Made by a program: the position numbers and the translations under genes
Assembly (NCBI GenBank): GCA_002398565.1
Contig: DGZP01000112.1
Coordinates: 1 to 64,000, forward strand
From: Proteiniphilum sp. UBA4977
GTDB lineage: Bacteria > Bacteroidota > Bacteroidia > Bacteroidales > Dysgonomonadaceae
DNA: 64,000 bases
Reading direction: 5' to 3'
Shown: one piece after another, positions 54,858 to 64,000 of the stretch
Position numbering within the stretch: the first letter of the stretch is position 1
Layout of the letters: each line of letters opens with the position of its first letter
Notes under the pieces: model-generated
What the model was told of the DNA's origin: nothing
Databases searched by the model: none
The model's input: only the letters and a program-made list of their open reading frames with translations

Positions 54858-56579
54858 TTAATATCCTGGATTCTGGTCTAAATTGGAATTTAAATTCCGT
54901 TCACTGGTCGGTACTGGCAATAATTCATCTCTATTAGGAGTGAACAACTTGTTTTCTACCACTCTATAGTCTATAGATGGGTGGGGAGCATAATTCTCAT
55001 AACCGGGATATTCAGGTTCTCCGTTCGTATCAAAAGTAACATCAGGCCAATCGGTCAAAGCTCCTTTAAAAGGCCTACCCAATATAGGTCGATTTAAGTA
55101 AGTGTTTGCCAAACCCCAACGACGCAAATCAGTATAACGAAACCCTTCAAATGCTAATTCAATTTTCCTTTCATGTCTTAATTTGAGTCGTGCAGTATTT
55201 AAATCAGCAAAGTCATTTAAAGAATAAGCCGGCATTTTGACATCAATTCTGTCCCTCCTGATTTTATTGATGGCATCAATAACAGATTGATCAATTTCAC
55301 CTAATTCGATTTTGGCTTCGGCATAGGTCAGCAACACTTCAGCATAACGGCATAGAATTATTGGATAGCTAGCCCTCGTTTTATCTTTTCGGTAGTCCAT
55401 ATCAGCATATTTCCTAAAATGATAGCCTGTAAAAGAGGTATACTGGTTAAGAGAAACACAATCAGTATTTCTAACCCGTTTATTAGTCACGTAGTTGTAG
55501 CATGTGAGGCTATCATAATGGCTTTCGAACTGAATGTCACCGTAGCGGCTTCCCGGAAAAGCAATGCTTAATGATAGACGTGGATCTCTGTTCTCAAATC
55601 TTTTTGCTTTATCAAACAACGGAGAATCGGTAATATTTTTCCCGTCTACACAATTATAGGAGTCAACTAAGCTTTGAGAAGGGACAAGGGCTGCCCATCC
55701 GGCCTCAGACCTGTTCATCATATATAACATAAGTGAGTGATAATCATTTACCATCGCACCTGCATATTCTCTTTTAAGAATAATTTCTTTATTGGAAGGA
55801 TTTGTCAATCCTTCTGAAATAAAGAGTTTCCCGTATTCAGGATATAAATCGTACACTCCCAAATCAATTACTTTTTTAGCTGATATAGCAGCTGCGCTCC
55901 AATCGCCAAAATAAAGAGCTATCCTTGCTTTGTAAGCATAAGCAGCACCCTTTGTAACTCGTCCGATATTCTCATTTTCAGTATAATTAACGGGGAGTAA
56001 TTCTGCTGCTACATCAAAATCTATGTAAATTTGATGTAACACTTCTGCTTTGGGGGTTCTTGTAACTGATTTGGCCTCAGAAATTGTTAAAATAGGCTCT
56101 AAAACCATTGGCACATCGCCAAAATAAGTTATTAAACGACTGTGGTAATAAGCCCTGAAAAAGAGTACTTGACCTTTAAACAGCTTGTATTGTGCATCAG
56201 TTAATAAATCCTTCTTTTCTTCAATAACTGAAAGCATTAGTGTACTTCTCATAAGCCCTTGATAAGCTCTTCGCCAAGTGCTTTCGGCAATTCCACTTCT
56301 TGCGTCATGCTCTCCTTTTGCCAATGTTTTGTAGTCACTGTCTACTCGTATAAATCCTACATCCGACATACAGTCAAGGACAAGAGGATAAACATATCCT
56401 CTATGATCTATCTCTTGCAAACGATTGTAACAAGTATTTACTCCACGCTCTATTTCCAAAGCGTTTGTATAGAACGTTTCATTAGAAGGCTCATCAAGAG
56501 GAAATTTATCCAAAATATCTGTACATCCCAGAAATAAGGATATCAGTATTACGGCTGAGAATATAGTTAAATATTTCAT
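54858..56579 (-). CDS. SusD-like glycan-binding lipoprotein (pair 3)
   Basis: A 573-residue SusD/RagB family lipoprotein (SLFLGC, Cys19). It starts TDILDKFPLDEPSNETFYTN and contains the helical LFKGQVLFFRAYYHSRLITYFGDV core. HERKIELAFEGFRYTDLRRWG and LLPVPTSERNLNSNLDQNPGY mark the C-terminal region. It follows its SusC by 11 bases. With the SusC it would form a third uptake complex. It is the longest of the three SusD copies and is not closely alike to the other two, so it may bind a different part of the glycan. Confidence 0.95.
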   Translation of the reverse strand: MKYLTIFSAVILISLFLGCTDILDKFPLDEPSNETFYTNALEIERGVNTCYNRLQEIDHRGYVYPLVLDCMSDVGFIRVDSDYKTLAKGEHDARSGIAESTWRRAYQGLMRSTLMLSVIEEKKDLLTDAQYKLFKGQVLFFRAYYHSRLITYFGDVPMVLEPILTISEAKSVTRTPKAEVLHQIYIDFDVAAELLPVNYTENENIGRVTKGAAYAYKARIALYFGDWSAAAISAKKVIDLGVYDLYPEYGKLFISEGLTNPSNKEIILKREYAGAMVNDYHSLMLYMMNRSEAGWAALVPSQSLVDSYNCVDGKNITDSPLFDKAKRFENRDPRLSLSIAFPGSRYGDIQFESHYDSLTCYNYVTNKRVRNTDCVSLNQYTSFTGYHFRKYADMDYRKDKTRASYPIILCRYAEVLLTYAEAKIELGEIDQSVIDAINKIRRDRIDVKMPAYSLNDFADLNTARLKLRHERKIELAFEGFRYTDLRRWGLANTYLNRPILGRPFKGALTDWPDVTFDTNGEPEYPGYENYAPHPSIDYRVVENKLFTPNRDELLPVPTSERNLNSNLDQNPGY

Positions 56580-56590
56580 AGTTTTATATC

Positions 56591-59500
56591 TTAAAATTTC
56601 AGATTGACACCAAATGTATAGGTTCTCAATATTGGCAAAGTAGTTTGGGCATTATTAGGTCTTTGCTCAGGATCGTAACCATTGGGCATATGGTGGAAAG
56701 TTAGAAGGTTATGTCCCGACACATATATTTTTGCCTCTTGAACAAGGAAATCTTTTAACAGATTCTTAGGAACAGAGTATCCTAACTGAATATTTTTTAA
56801 ACGCAAGTAAGATCCATTCTGCTTCCAAAATGTAGAAATGGCTGTATTGTTGGCACTCGTTATAAACATTCGAGGGTATTTAGAGTCTGTTTCTCCTTCT
56901 TGCCACATTCCGTCTCGTTGCCATTCTTGTATTTTCCCCCCATTATTAAACGCAAATGCCAAATCGTCTGTAATATACGAATCCCGTTTCCCGACACCTT
57001 GGAAGAAAATTGCTAAATCAAAGCTTTTGTATTGTATTGACAAATCCAAACTGTAGGTGTAGCGAGGGATAGTATTTCCCATATATACATAATCTTCCTC
57101 GTTAATAATTCCATCTCCTGCATCAGGAATTCCATCTCCATCGGTATCTATCGTTAATTGATCGATATATTTAATGTCCCCCCCTTGTAAGGTGCCAAAT
57201 TGCTTCACAGGATAGTTTTTAGCTTCTTCAAAGGAAGAAAATAAGCCGTCGGCCTCTAATCCCCATAGGGCATTCATGGGAAGACCTTCTTTCAAAATGG
57301 TGATATTGGAAATAGTAGCCTCTTCTCCGAGGTCTATGACTTCATTCTTAACATCAGAAAGGGTGGTAGCTATACGGTATGAAAAATCTCCACGTTTATC
57401 ATTGTATGAAAGACTCAAGTCCCATCCCTTATTTCCTACTTGACCTATGTTTAATATTGGCTTGTTGCTGAAACCTAATACTCCGGGTATGTCATAACCA
57501 TATAGAATATCCGATGTTTTTCTGTCGTAGTAATCAAAAATCAGTTCAATCTTATTATTTAAGAATCCTAGATCCAAGCCTATATCGATCATTTCTGTTG
57601 TTTCCCAACGGATATCCCTTGCTGCAAATTGTGTAGCTATGTAACCTTCATGTATCGTGCCATTGATAATAGTCCAATCTTTCAGATCGATAGTCATATA
57701 GGCCGGGTAACGGTTGTTTAACGCAGATTCATTTCCGAGTTTACCCCAAGAACCCCTGAGTTTGGCGTTACTTAACCAATTTCTGGTTCCACCCATAAAG
57801 GCTTCTTCGGATATACGCCATCCTGCCGAGAAAGAAGGAAAGATACCCCACCTATATCCCTTGGCAAATCTCGAAGAAGCATCTCTACGCAAGTTAGCTT
57901 CAAGTAGATATTTGCCAGCATAATCATAATTAACTCTCCCAAAATAAGACAGATGACTTAGTTCTGAGGCATTACCATTACCTTTTTGATTTTCTTCAGG
58001 AAAAGAACTTAACACTTCATATTCGAATATTGAACCTTGTCTACTAGCCGTAAGCGACTCAAAGCGATTCGTCCGTCGTTCGAAACCTCCTAATAGTGCA
58101 ATATTATGTTCCTCAAAACTTTGGTTGAAGTTAGCCAATAGAGTCAGGTGTTGATCCAAGTAATATCTGTCGATAACTTCCAGTACTCTCAGTGATGGGG
58201 AAAGGGTCTTAAATGTTCCGTCAATCTCGTAATACTCAATAGGTTTAACATCTTTTTTATAATTTTCGTAATTTACTTTAGGACTGTACGACAAATCGAA
58301 CCGAAGATTCTCAACCGGCCTATATGCTAATTTCAACTTAACTAATCCTTCTGTATATAGCCCATTGTTATAACCTACGTCTTTAGCTCGGGACCTAGCA
58401 TAGGTATTACTACCTAACTGAACATACGCAAATTGACCCTCTTTGTTTATATGACTGTAGATAGGAGCTGTCCTTCTGACCGCACCTAACGTAGCAGCTG
58501 CGTCATGAGGTTCGTTTACCTGTGAGTATCTGGCAGAAGCATCGATGCCCGCTGAAAGTTTGGAAGAAAACTGGTAATCTGTATTCACCCTGAAAGTATA
58601 ACGTTTCAATTCAGTGTCAGGTAAAATACCCTCTTGATCTATGGTATTGAATGCTCCGTAAGCTTTTAGTTTATCAGTACCTCCAGTAAAGCTTAATCCA
58701 TATTGTTGTTGAACGGCTGTTGATTTGTAGGTCAGGGCTTCCCAGTCAGTATCGGGATAAGTAAAAGGATCGAGGGCCATGTTATTCCTGTAATTCTCAA
58801 TATATTCCTCTCCAAATAGTGGACTTCCAGGGCTACCGTCAGCTTTTCTTGTATCATTTATCGCTGCGATATCATAATATTTCAGATAATCTAATGAGCC
58901 CAAAAATTGGGGGATATTAGCAGGTTCTTGAAATCCCAAGTTACTGAAAAAATTAACAGCAAATTCACCTGATTTAGCTCTTTTCGTCGTTATTAGAATT
59001 ACCCCGCTTCCTGCACGTAAACCGTAAATTGCAGAAGAGGCAGCATCTTTTAAAATAGTAATGCTTTCAATATCATTTGGATTGACTCCGTTCAAAGATC
59101 CTTCAAGACCGTCAATCAATACCAACGGGTTGTTGTTATTTAATGTACCAATACCTCTAATCCTGATTTCATCCCCTTCTTTGCCAGGTTGTCCGGTCGT
59201 AGAACTTACCGTTACTCCGGAAACCAACCCTTGCAAAGCCAAGGTAGCATTGGCTATCGGTCTTTTAGTTATTTCTTCTCCTTTAACAGCCGCAACGGCA
59301 CCTGTAAGATTCTCTTTTTTTTGCGTACCATATCCTACAACTATAATCTCATCTAATAATTTGGTGTCTTCTGTAAGTACTATGTTCAAATGTGTATTGT
59401 TGCCTGTTTTTATTTGTTCCGTGGTATACCCTATATAAGAAACGACTATTATATCTCCGGGGCATGCTTTAATAGTAAACTGTCCATCCAGATCAGTAGC

Positions 59501-59758
59501 AGTTCCAGTAAATTTATCCCTGAGTGTAATGGTAGCACCTATAATCGGTACTTGTGAATTGTCTGTAACTGATCCGGTATAGGTTATCTTTTCTTGCTGG
59601 AAACTATTTGTATCAATTCCAGAAGTAATATCTGCTACTGCACGAAGGCTACATAGAAGCAAAACAAATGCAATTTGCATAGAGAAAAACAGTTGTCGGT
59701 ATGTTGTTCTCTCAGATTTGTATAGCTTAAAAAAACAATGTTTTTTCATGATTCCCAT
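56591..59758 (-). CDS. SusC-like TonB-dependent transporter (pair 3)
   Basis: A 1055-residue transporter with signal (about 24-42), a carboxypeptidase-D-regulatory-like domain (about 57-129), TonB-box-like DEIIVVGYGTQKKENLTG, plug (GLVSGVTVSSTTGQPGKEGD, GVILITTKRA) and a barrel ending FGVNLKF. An acidic loop TDGDGIPDAGDGIINEEDY resembles the Ca-binding loops seen in other SusC proteins. It has no STN domain. Only 13 bases separate it from the LRR gene upstream, so it is probably transcribed with the esterase and GH43 genes further up. Its N-terminal 60 residues resemble those of the pair-2 SusC. Confidence 0.95.
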   Translation of the reverse strand: MGIMKKHCFFKLYKSERTTYRQLFFSMQIAFVLLLCSLRAVADITSGIDTNSFQQEKITYTGSVTDNSQVPIIGATITLRDKFTGTATDLDGQFTIKACPGDIIVVSYIGYTTEQIKTGNNTHLNIVLTEDTKLLDEIIVVGYGTQKKENLTGAVAAVKGEEITKRPIANATLALQGLVSGVTVSSTTGQPGKEGDEIRIRGIGTLNNNNPLVLIDGLEGSLNGVNPNDIESITILKDAASSAIYGLRAGSGVILITTKRAKSGEFAVNFFSNLGFQEPANIPQFLGSLDYLKYYDIAAINDTRKADGSPGSPLFGEEYIENYRNNMALDPFTYPDTDWEALTYKSTAVQQQYGLSFTGGTDKLKAYGAFNTIDQEGILPDTELKRYTFRVNTDYQFSSKLSAGIDASARYSQVNEPHDAAATLGAVRRTAPIYSHINKEGQFAYVQLGSNTYARSRAKDVGYNNGLYTEGLVKLKLAYRPVENLRFDLSYSPKVNYENYKKDVKPIEYYEIDGTFKTLSPSLRVLEVIDRYYLDQHLTLLANFNQSFEEHNIALLGGFERRTNRFESLTASRQGSIFEYEVLSSFPEENQKGNGNASELSHLSYFGRVNYDYAGKYLLEANLRRDASSRFAKGYRWGIFPSFSAGWRISEEAFMGGTRNWLSNAKLRGSWGKLGNESALNNRYPAYMTIDLKDWTIINGTIHEGYIATQFAARDIRWETTEMIDIGLDLGFLNNKIELIFDYYDRKTSDILYGYDIPGVLGFSNKPILNIGQVGNKGWDLSLSYNDKRGDFSYRIATTLSDVKNEVIDLGEEATISNITILKEGLPMNALWGLEADGLFSSFEEAKNYPVKQFGTLQGGDIKYIDQLTIDTDGDGIPDAGDGIINEEDYVYMGNTIPRYTYSLDLSIQYKSFDLAIFFQGVGKRDSYITDDLAFAFNNGGKIQEWQRDGMWQEGETDSKYPRMFITSANNTAISTFWKQNGSYLRLKNIQLGYSVPKNLLKDFLVQEAKIYVSGHNLLTFHHMPNGYDPEQRPNNAQTTLPILRTYTFGVNLKF

Positions 59759-59771
59759 TAATTAATCCTAC

Positions 59772-60386
59772 TTACTTTATTTTAACTGTATATTTCCTTC
59801 GATTCGGAGCAGGAAAGAGATCCATTTTACTTTCGTCGCTCACGTAGATAGTCAGATTTTTATTATTTAAATCGAATGGTGCATTGTTGGGATCTCCACT
59901 ACCCTCCACTTCACGTAAATTTACAGCTTTGCTCAAATCGACTGTAGTTAACGAACGGCATTGGCTAAACGCTCCTCTCTTTATCACTCTCATAGATGGC
60001 AGTTCCACAGAGGTCAAACTTCTACAACCATTAAAAGCAAGAGCTTGAATTATCACTCCCTGCGGGATCGAGACATGCTCTAACCTAACAGCACCTTCCA
60101 GCGCCCTTGCGTTCACTCTTCTCACATTTGGCATATTGACTGTATCCAATCGAATACAATTTTTCAATGCACCGGATTCAATGATACTCACATTGTTAAA
60201 ATCAACGGAAGTGATGGTTGGATTATCACTCAATACCCCTCGTTTAATCGATGATGCTTCATCCGGTATCACTATTTCGGCAGGAGGATTTATCCAGCCA
60301 ACCAAGGCTTCATCCTCAATTATATGCTGGGAAAAAACATTTAAAGACAGCATCGACAGAAAGAATAAAAACGTCATTTTTTTCAT
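59772..60386 (-). CDS. BspA-like leucine-rich-repeat protein
   Basis: A 204-residue secreted protein with a signal ending NVFSQ (about 19). It holds about five BspA-type (LRR_5) repeats: SVDFNNVSIIESGALKNC, TVNMPNVRRVNARALEGA, HVSIPQGVIIQALAFNGC, SVELPSMRVIKRGAFSQC and TVDLSKAVNLREV. It ends in a short domain (LTIYVSDESKMDLF) often seen after such repeats. These repeats usually mediate binding to protein or glycan at the surface. No lipobox or sorting domain is seen, so its anchoring is unclear. It sits directly before SusC pair 3. Confidence 0.8.
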   Translation of the reverse strand: MKKMTFLFFLSMLSLNVFSQHIIEDEALVGWINPPAEIVIPDEASSIKRGVLSDNPTITSVDFNNVSIIESGALKNCIRLDTVNMPNVRRVNARALEGAVRLEHVSIPQGVIIQALAFNGCRSLTSVELPSMRVIKRGAFSQCRSLTTVDLSKAVNLREVEGSGDPNNAPFDLNNKNLTIYVSDESKMDLFPAPNRRKYTVKIK

Positions 60387-60420
60387 GATTGTAAATCTTT
60401 AAATTGTTAATTTATCATAT

Positions 60421-61911
60421 TTATCGTATCTCCCCAACAAAAGGAAATACAGGTAAGCCGGCGGCATTAAAAAGATTCGCTTTGTCTGTGTTATTGAATA
60501 AATACCTTGCGATCTTTGGTTTGGAGATATCCGGATGAGAGACAATCAACGTATCGTCCCTGACCTCTGCGACGGCTGGGAAGAACTTACCATCTTCACC
60601 AGCAATAAAAATATCTTCTAATTTTTCACCTCCTATATAAAGTCCTTCGCTATCATAAAAAGAGATCTCCAAGGTTGAATTTTCAATTTTCACATCTTTC
60701 ATTTGCGGACACATGCTTGCAATATCCTTTTTCCCGTACACTTTATTTAGTGCCATGGCTGCGAATCGCTGTCCATAAGGTTGTTTATGGGGAGGGTGCA
60801 AATCATTCAGAAGCCCAATGTCCATAGTGCAAAATACATAATTGCTTAGCGTCTTGTTCTGATTCAGCTGGGCCATACGAAGCGTGTATCCATTCAACAG
60901 ATCATAACCCTTGTAGGCGGTCAGTTGTCCTATAATCACCGGTAATTCCTCATTGTTAAAAGCACTTCGCCATGTACGTGTCAAAGAAGCCAATTGATGC
61001 TGATATTCACGAGCTAACCCCACATTAGACGTCCCATGATACCATAATACACCCGAAAGCGTATAAGGGGTACAGGGAGCAATCATTCCATTATATAACA
61101 CACCGTATTTTCTGAAATCACGTTCAAGCATCAACACGCTCTGTGGTTTTTTAGGTCTGACTATTAATTCACCTCTTCTAAATTTTTCCAAATCTCGTGC
61201 ATAGTCAGCATTGTCTTGCTCATAATCTTTTTCCCAAACATCCCAACGTTTAACGACATTCTGCAATAACGGATCTGACATAATCGCGGTTGTGGAAATC
61301 CAAGACTCTATGGGAGTCCCTCCCCAAGAAGCATTTATTATTCCGACAGGAACATCCAACTGTTTGTGTAAGTCTAAAGCAAAGTAATAACTCATCGCGG
61401 AAAAGTTTGCAGCCGATTCTGGACTACATATCTCCCACACCGTTCCTTCGGCAAAATGATCAACCTCCGTCTCTGATTTTTGTCTGCCGACCTTGAATAA
61501 ACGAATATGAGAATTTTTTGCCTTTGGAAGCATTGTTTTAGCTTGCGTATCTTTACTCATTTCAAATTGCATATTCGATTGTCCCGAGCTAAGCCACACT
61601 TCTCCTATTAAAACATTATTTACTGTAACTTGATTATTACCGGTAAAACATATTGTATAAGGTCCTCCTGCCGAAGGAGTATTGATCCAACTTATCCATT
61701 TCCCTTGCTTGTCAGCTACAGTTTCATAAGTCTTGTTATCCCAGGTTACAGTTATGACAAGCTTCGTCCCTGGATTTTCGGTGCCCCATAGAGCGACTTC
61801 ACTATTCTGCTTCAACACCATATGATCTGCGATAATCGCGGGCAACTGTATATCCGCTCTTACGATAGCAGCACAAAACAAAATAATTATTACGAAAATG
61901 ATCTTTCTCAT
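60421..61911 (-). CDS. SASA-type carbohydrate O-acetylesterase
   Basis: I start at the ATG at 61911, which gives a clean signal (MRKIIFVIIILFCAAIVRAD); an ATG at 61962 adds 17 residues with no signal character. The 496-residue protein has VWLSSGQSNMQF with nucleophile Ser112, GIINASWGGTPIESW and LLNDLHPPHKQPYG with the His expected of the triad. The block usually written WYQGESN reads GVLWYHGTSNVG, with Thr replacing Glu, unlike the second esterase at 9091-10596. Two such esterases in one locus suggest an O-acetylated substrate. The gene follows a GH43 gene and precedes the LRR gene. Acetyl position is unknown. Confidence 0.86.
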   Translation of the reverse strand: MRKIIFVIIILFCAAIVRADIQLPAIIADHMVLKQNSEVALWGTENPGTKLVITVTWDNKTYETVADKQGKWISWINTPSAGGPYTICFTGNNQVTVNNVLIGEVWLSSGQSNMQFEMSKDTQAKTMLPKAKNSHIRLFKVGRQKSETEVDHFAEGTVWEICSPESAANFSAMSYYFALDLHKQLDVPVGIINASWGGTPIESWISTTAIMSDPLLQNVVKRWDVWEKDYEQDNADYARDLEKFRRGELIVRPKKPQSVLMLERDFRKYGVLYNGMIAPCTPYTLSGVLWYHGTSNVGLAREYQHQLASLTRTWRSAFNNEELPVIIGQLTAYKGYDLLNGYTLRMAQLNQNKTLSNYVFCTMDIGLLNDLHPPHKQPYGQRFAAMALNKVYGKKDIASMCPQMKDVKIENSTLEISFYDSEGLYIGGEKLEDIFIAGEDGKFFPAVAEVRDDTLIVSHPDISKPKIARYLFNNTDKANLFNAAGLPVFPFVGEIR

Positions 61912-61985
61912 ATTTTTTAGTTTAATTTTATACAAGTCAACAACCAATCGTTTACATGGCAACCACTATTAGCAGGTATATTTTT

Positions 61986-63299
61986 TCAAAATTTCTGCAA
62001 TTCTTCTTCCCCTGGATATCTGTGGTTCTCATCTTTGGCAGTCACCTCTACATCCCCATTGACCATCTTGATCTCAATCGGCACCAAAGTGAGTCCTTGC
62101 CTGTTTATCGTGTAAGCTGACCCACTCAAATCTTTATTTTTCGCGTCTTCCGGTTCCAACGGCGGGTTATCGGCATTCGTAAAAGCCGTGCACCACCATC
62201 TTCCTTCCTTATCTTGAAAAGGGGTTCCATGACCTAAAAAACGACCGGCAAACTTCCGCGGGCCATAAGGTCCGGTCACGCTGTCTGCGGTGCAATAATA
62301 AAGGTTATAAGTACCTCTTCTCATATTGTCGGTACTCCATGCTGTACCAAACAATACATACTTATTTTCAAATTTGACAATGTATGCTCCTTCATGCCCT
62401 AAATACCGATCTTGGGGATTGAGTAATTTATGGAATCCATCGAAACCGGAAAAATCTTTTTTAAGTTTTCTTATTTCGGTACAGTTCGTTATCAACCAAG
62501 GGGTCTCGTCGTCATCTATAAACAACGCAGGATCGCGATGAAAACCAAAATCAAGGGCCATCGGCTCCTCGTAGGGACCTTTTAATTCACTCCCCTTTGT
62601 CAACATCAGATTGGCCATTCTCATGTTGGTGGTATGCACAATCACCCATCGTCCATTCACAAAATGAATCTCCGGAGCCCAAATCGCAGGAGTAATATCC
62701 CTTTTCTCCGCGGCAGCTATCAATTCTTGTCCAAAGACTCCATTCTTTGCTTCCCAGATAACCCCCAGATCTTCCCAGTCGACAAGATTCTTACTCCTCC
62801 ACGATTGTGTTGCCGGAAGTTGATCAGGGAAATTAACCAAGCCTCTCGTGCAAGAGAGATAATAATATCCATCGGGGGCAAGCTGAATAAAAGGGTCTCT
62901 CATCTGTTCCCTTAGTACAAGTACGGCTTTATTATGGTTTTTTACCGTCTGCAGCAACTCCTTTCTCCCTTGCACTTTTCCACCACCACTTCTATTACTA
63001 AGCCACTGGGCAAACTGATCAGGATCAAGAACAGATTTTATACTTTCTTGGGTTTTAAGCCGAATCTTATTTAGTTGAAGTTCTCTTTCTTTTCGACTCA
63101 ATGATTTATCAGATCGTACGGCTTGAACATTCTCCCGATGAATTTCATCTATTTCTCTTACGTCTATTCGTTGTTGTCTCGTGAGAATAATATCCTTATA
63201 CGGACCAGACTTCACTGGCTGCTGAGCAGTTATGTCTAAAATATGTAAAGAATTGAACAATAGCGCAAACAAACTGATTATCAGGTATTTTCTTTTCAT
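61986..63299 (-). CDS. GH43-family propeller with N-terminal Spy-like domain
   Basis: A 437-residue secreted fusion. After the signal (about 1-26) comes a helical domain (about 35-105: IILTRQQRIDVREIDEIHRE, ERELQLNKIRLKTQESI, VLDPDQFAQWL) with the LTxxQ and LDPDQ marks of the Spy/CpxP group. From about 115 a GH43-type propeller follows: RDPFIQLAPDGYYYL (Asp135, likely base), WAPEIHFVNGRWVI (Glu210), RDPALFIDDDETPW (Asp256) and LGHEGAYIVKF (Glu303, likely acid). It is the catalytically complete counterpart of 40683-41753, which lacks both the helical domain and two of these residues. The released sugar is unknown. Confidence 0.84.
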   Translation of the reverse strand: MKRKYLIISLFALLFNSLHILDITAQQPVKSGPYKDIILTRQQRIDVREIDEIHRENVQAVRSDKSLSRKERELQLNKIRLKTQESIKSVLDPDQFAQWLSNRSGGGKVQGRKELLQTVKNHNKAVLVLREQMRDPFIQLAPDGYYYLSCTRGLVNFPDQLPATQSWRSKNLVDWEDLGVIWEAKNGVFGQELIAAAEKRDITPAIWAPEIHFVNGRWVIVHTTNMRMANLMLTKGSELKGPYEEPMALDFGFHRDPALFIDDDETPWLITNCTEIRKLKKDFSGFDGFHKLLNPQDRYLGHEGAYIVKFENKYVLFGTAWSTDNMRRGTYNLYYCTADSVTGPYGPRKFAGRFLGHGTPFQDKEGRWWCTAFTNADNPPLEPEDAKNKDLSGSAYTINRQGLTLVPIEIKMVNGDVEVTAKDENHRYPGEEELQKF

Positions 63300-63363
63300 T
63301 TTCTCCTAATTATTATCATCCATATTCATCTGCAAATTCGCAAAAAGTCCACATTTCAAATTT

Positions 63364-64000
63364 CTATTCTTCCGAACGCACCTGAATACCAAATAAGGAA
63401 ACAGGGATATTTTCGGTCGCGTTGCCGAATGTTAATTTCAAATAATCGGTTTCTACAACAGCAGGGAACGAGAGTTTCAGCTGGGTCTGGAAGTTCCCGT
63501 TCTGTTGCACCAGCACCTCTTTCCCGTCCGACACCGCCACCGATTCCACGCAAAAAGGCATCCTACTGTCATGATGTCCCCACTGCACCGATTCCATGGG
63601 GTGGTCGTAGTCCGTATCGGCAAACAGCGTGATCCCTTTGATCTTCTTCGGTTCTTTCCAGGTGATTGTGACTGTCGGCGTTTTATCCTCCAAATCGGCC
63701 ACCCATGCATTCGGTTTTTCTACCGGCCGATACGGGGAAGTCCTCAGGTTTTCTTTCGAGAAACAGGTGATCGCCGGATTTATGTGCATGGCGATGTTCT
63801 GTCCTTGCGGTCGGCGTTCCGGGCACCAAAACTCAAAAGCCTCCACCCCGATGTCTCCCGGGGGCTCTTGTTTTCCCCAATTCGACACGGCCGGCACAAT
63901 TTTGTTAAATACCGAGACCAACCCAGTTATCAATTCCTGTGATGTCTGTATGCTGGCATGCTCATTGTGCATAAAGCAGACAAAAGCATAACAATCGGCA
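63364..64000 (-). CDS. C-terminal part of a larger protein, probably FAD-dependent oxidoreductase type
   Basis: The reading frame stays open through position 64000, so only the last 212 or so residues are visible and no start codon can be assigned. The segment ITLFADTDYDHPMESVQWGH and RMPFCVESVAV are patterns I associate with the C-terminal beta-sandwich of large Bacteroidota FAD-dependent oxidoreductases. A plain F5/8-type C-terminal domain of a glycan enzyme is the main alternative. YRPVEKPNAWVADLEDKTP and VETDYLKLTFGNA fit either. It runs in the same direction as, and 64 bases before, the GH43 gene. Confidence 0.5.
   Translation of the reverse strand, partial: ADCYAFVCFMHNEHASIQTSQELITGLVSVFNKIVPAVSNWGKQEPPGDIGVEAFEFWCPERRPQGQNIAMHINPAITCFSKENLRTSPYRPVEKPNAWVADLEDKTPTVTITWKEPKKIKGITLFADTDYDHPMESVQWGHHDSRMPFCVESVAVSDGKEVLVQQNGNFQTQLKLSFPAVVETDYLKLTFGNATENIPVSLFGIQVRSEE

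Noticed and set aside
1..64000. Search for CRISPR arrays, transposases, integrases, tRNA or rRNA genes
   Set aside because: No regularly spaced repeats, no transposase motifs and no recognisable RNA genes were seen, so no claim of recent mobile-element transfer is made.

Overview
The window is one continuous carbohydrate-degradation locus from a Bacteroidota genome, most likely order Bacteroidales. The evidence is three SusC/SusD pairs, a FecR anti-sigma factor with an ECF sigma factor, lipobox-bearing surface proteins, secreted glycosidases with Sec signals, and promoter-like TAnnTTTG boxes. Base composition is moderately AT-rich. Every supported protein gene lies on the minus strand, so transcription runs from high to low coordinates. 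No gap between genes exceeds 300 bases. I saw no tRNA, rRNA, CRISPR array or insertion sequence.

In transcription order there are three blocks. Block 1 (about 64000 to 34581) starts with the cut-off tail of a large protein, probably an FAD-dependent oxidoreductase. It continues with a GH43-like enzyme carrying a helical N-terminal domain, a sialate-O-acetylesterase-type esterase, a small BspA-like leucine-rich-repeat protein, SusC/SusD pair 3, a sulfatase, an unclassified 868-residue protein, SusC/SusD pair 2 and a DUF5689-like lipoprotein. It ends with four sulfatases mixed with three GH43-family proteins and a small Spy-like protein. A terminator-like hairpin closes this block at about 34570.

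Block 2 (34448 to 27042) is the regulatory core: an ECF sigma factor with a promoter-like site, a FecR-like anti-sigma factor, a SusC with an STN signalling domain and its SusD. On the opposite strand, between fecR and susC, a promoter box and a strong intrinsic terminator frame a candidate antisense RNA of about 86 nt.

Block 3 (27036 to 1) is the degradation arm: sulfatase, duplicated Spy-like protein, surface lipoprotein, two paralogous clan GH-A glycosidases, a secreted GH112-like protein, three right-handed beta-helix proteins (one a confident GH110, one a divergent relative), GH27, acetylesterase, a GH43 resembling exo-beta-1,3-galactanases, GH2 and further sulfatases. The last sulfatase is cut by the window edge.

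There are ten S1-type sulfatases, and all have serine rather than cysteine at the formylglycine position. GH110, GH27, GH2, GH43 (galactanase-like) and GH112-like proteins together suggest a heavily sulfated, O-acetylated, galactose-rich glycan. This target is inferred from families and is not shown by the sequence. The most unusual items are the secreted GH112-like protein, the GH110-like enzyme with conserved Asp spacing, Spy-like helical domains attached to GH43 propellers, a GH43 paralog that has lost two catalytic-site residues, and the antisense RNA candidate.
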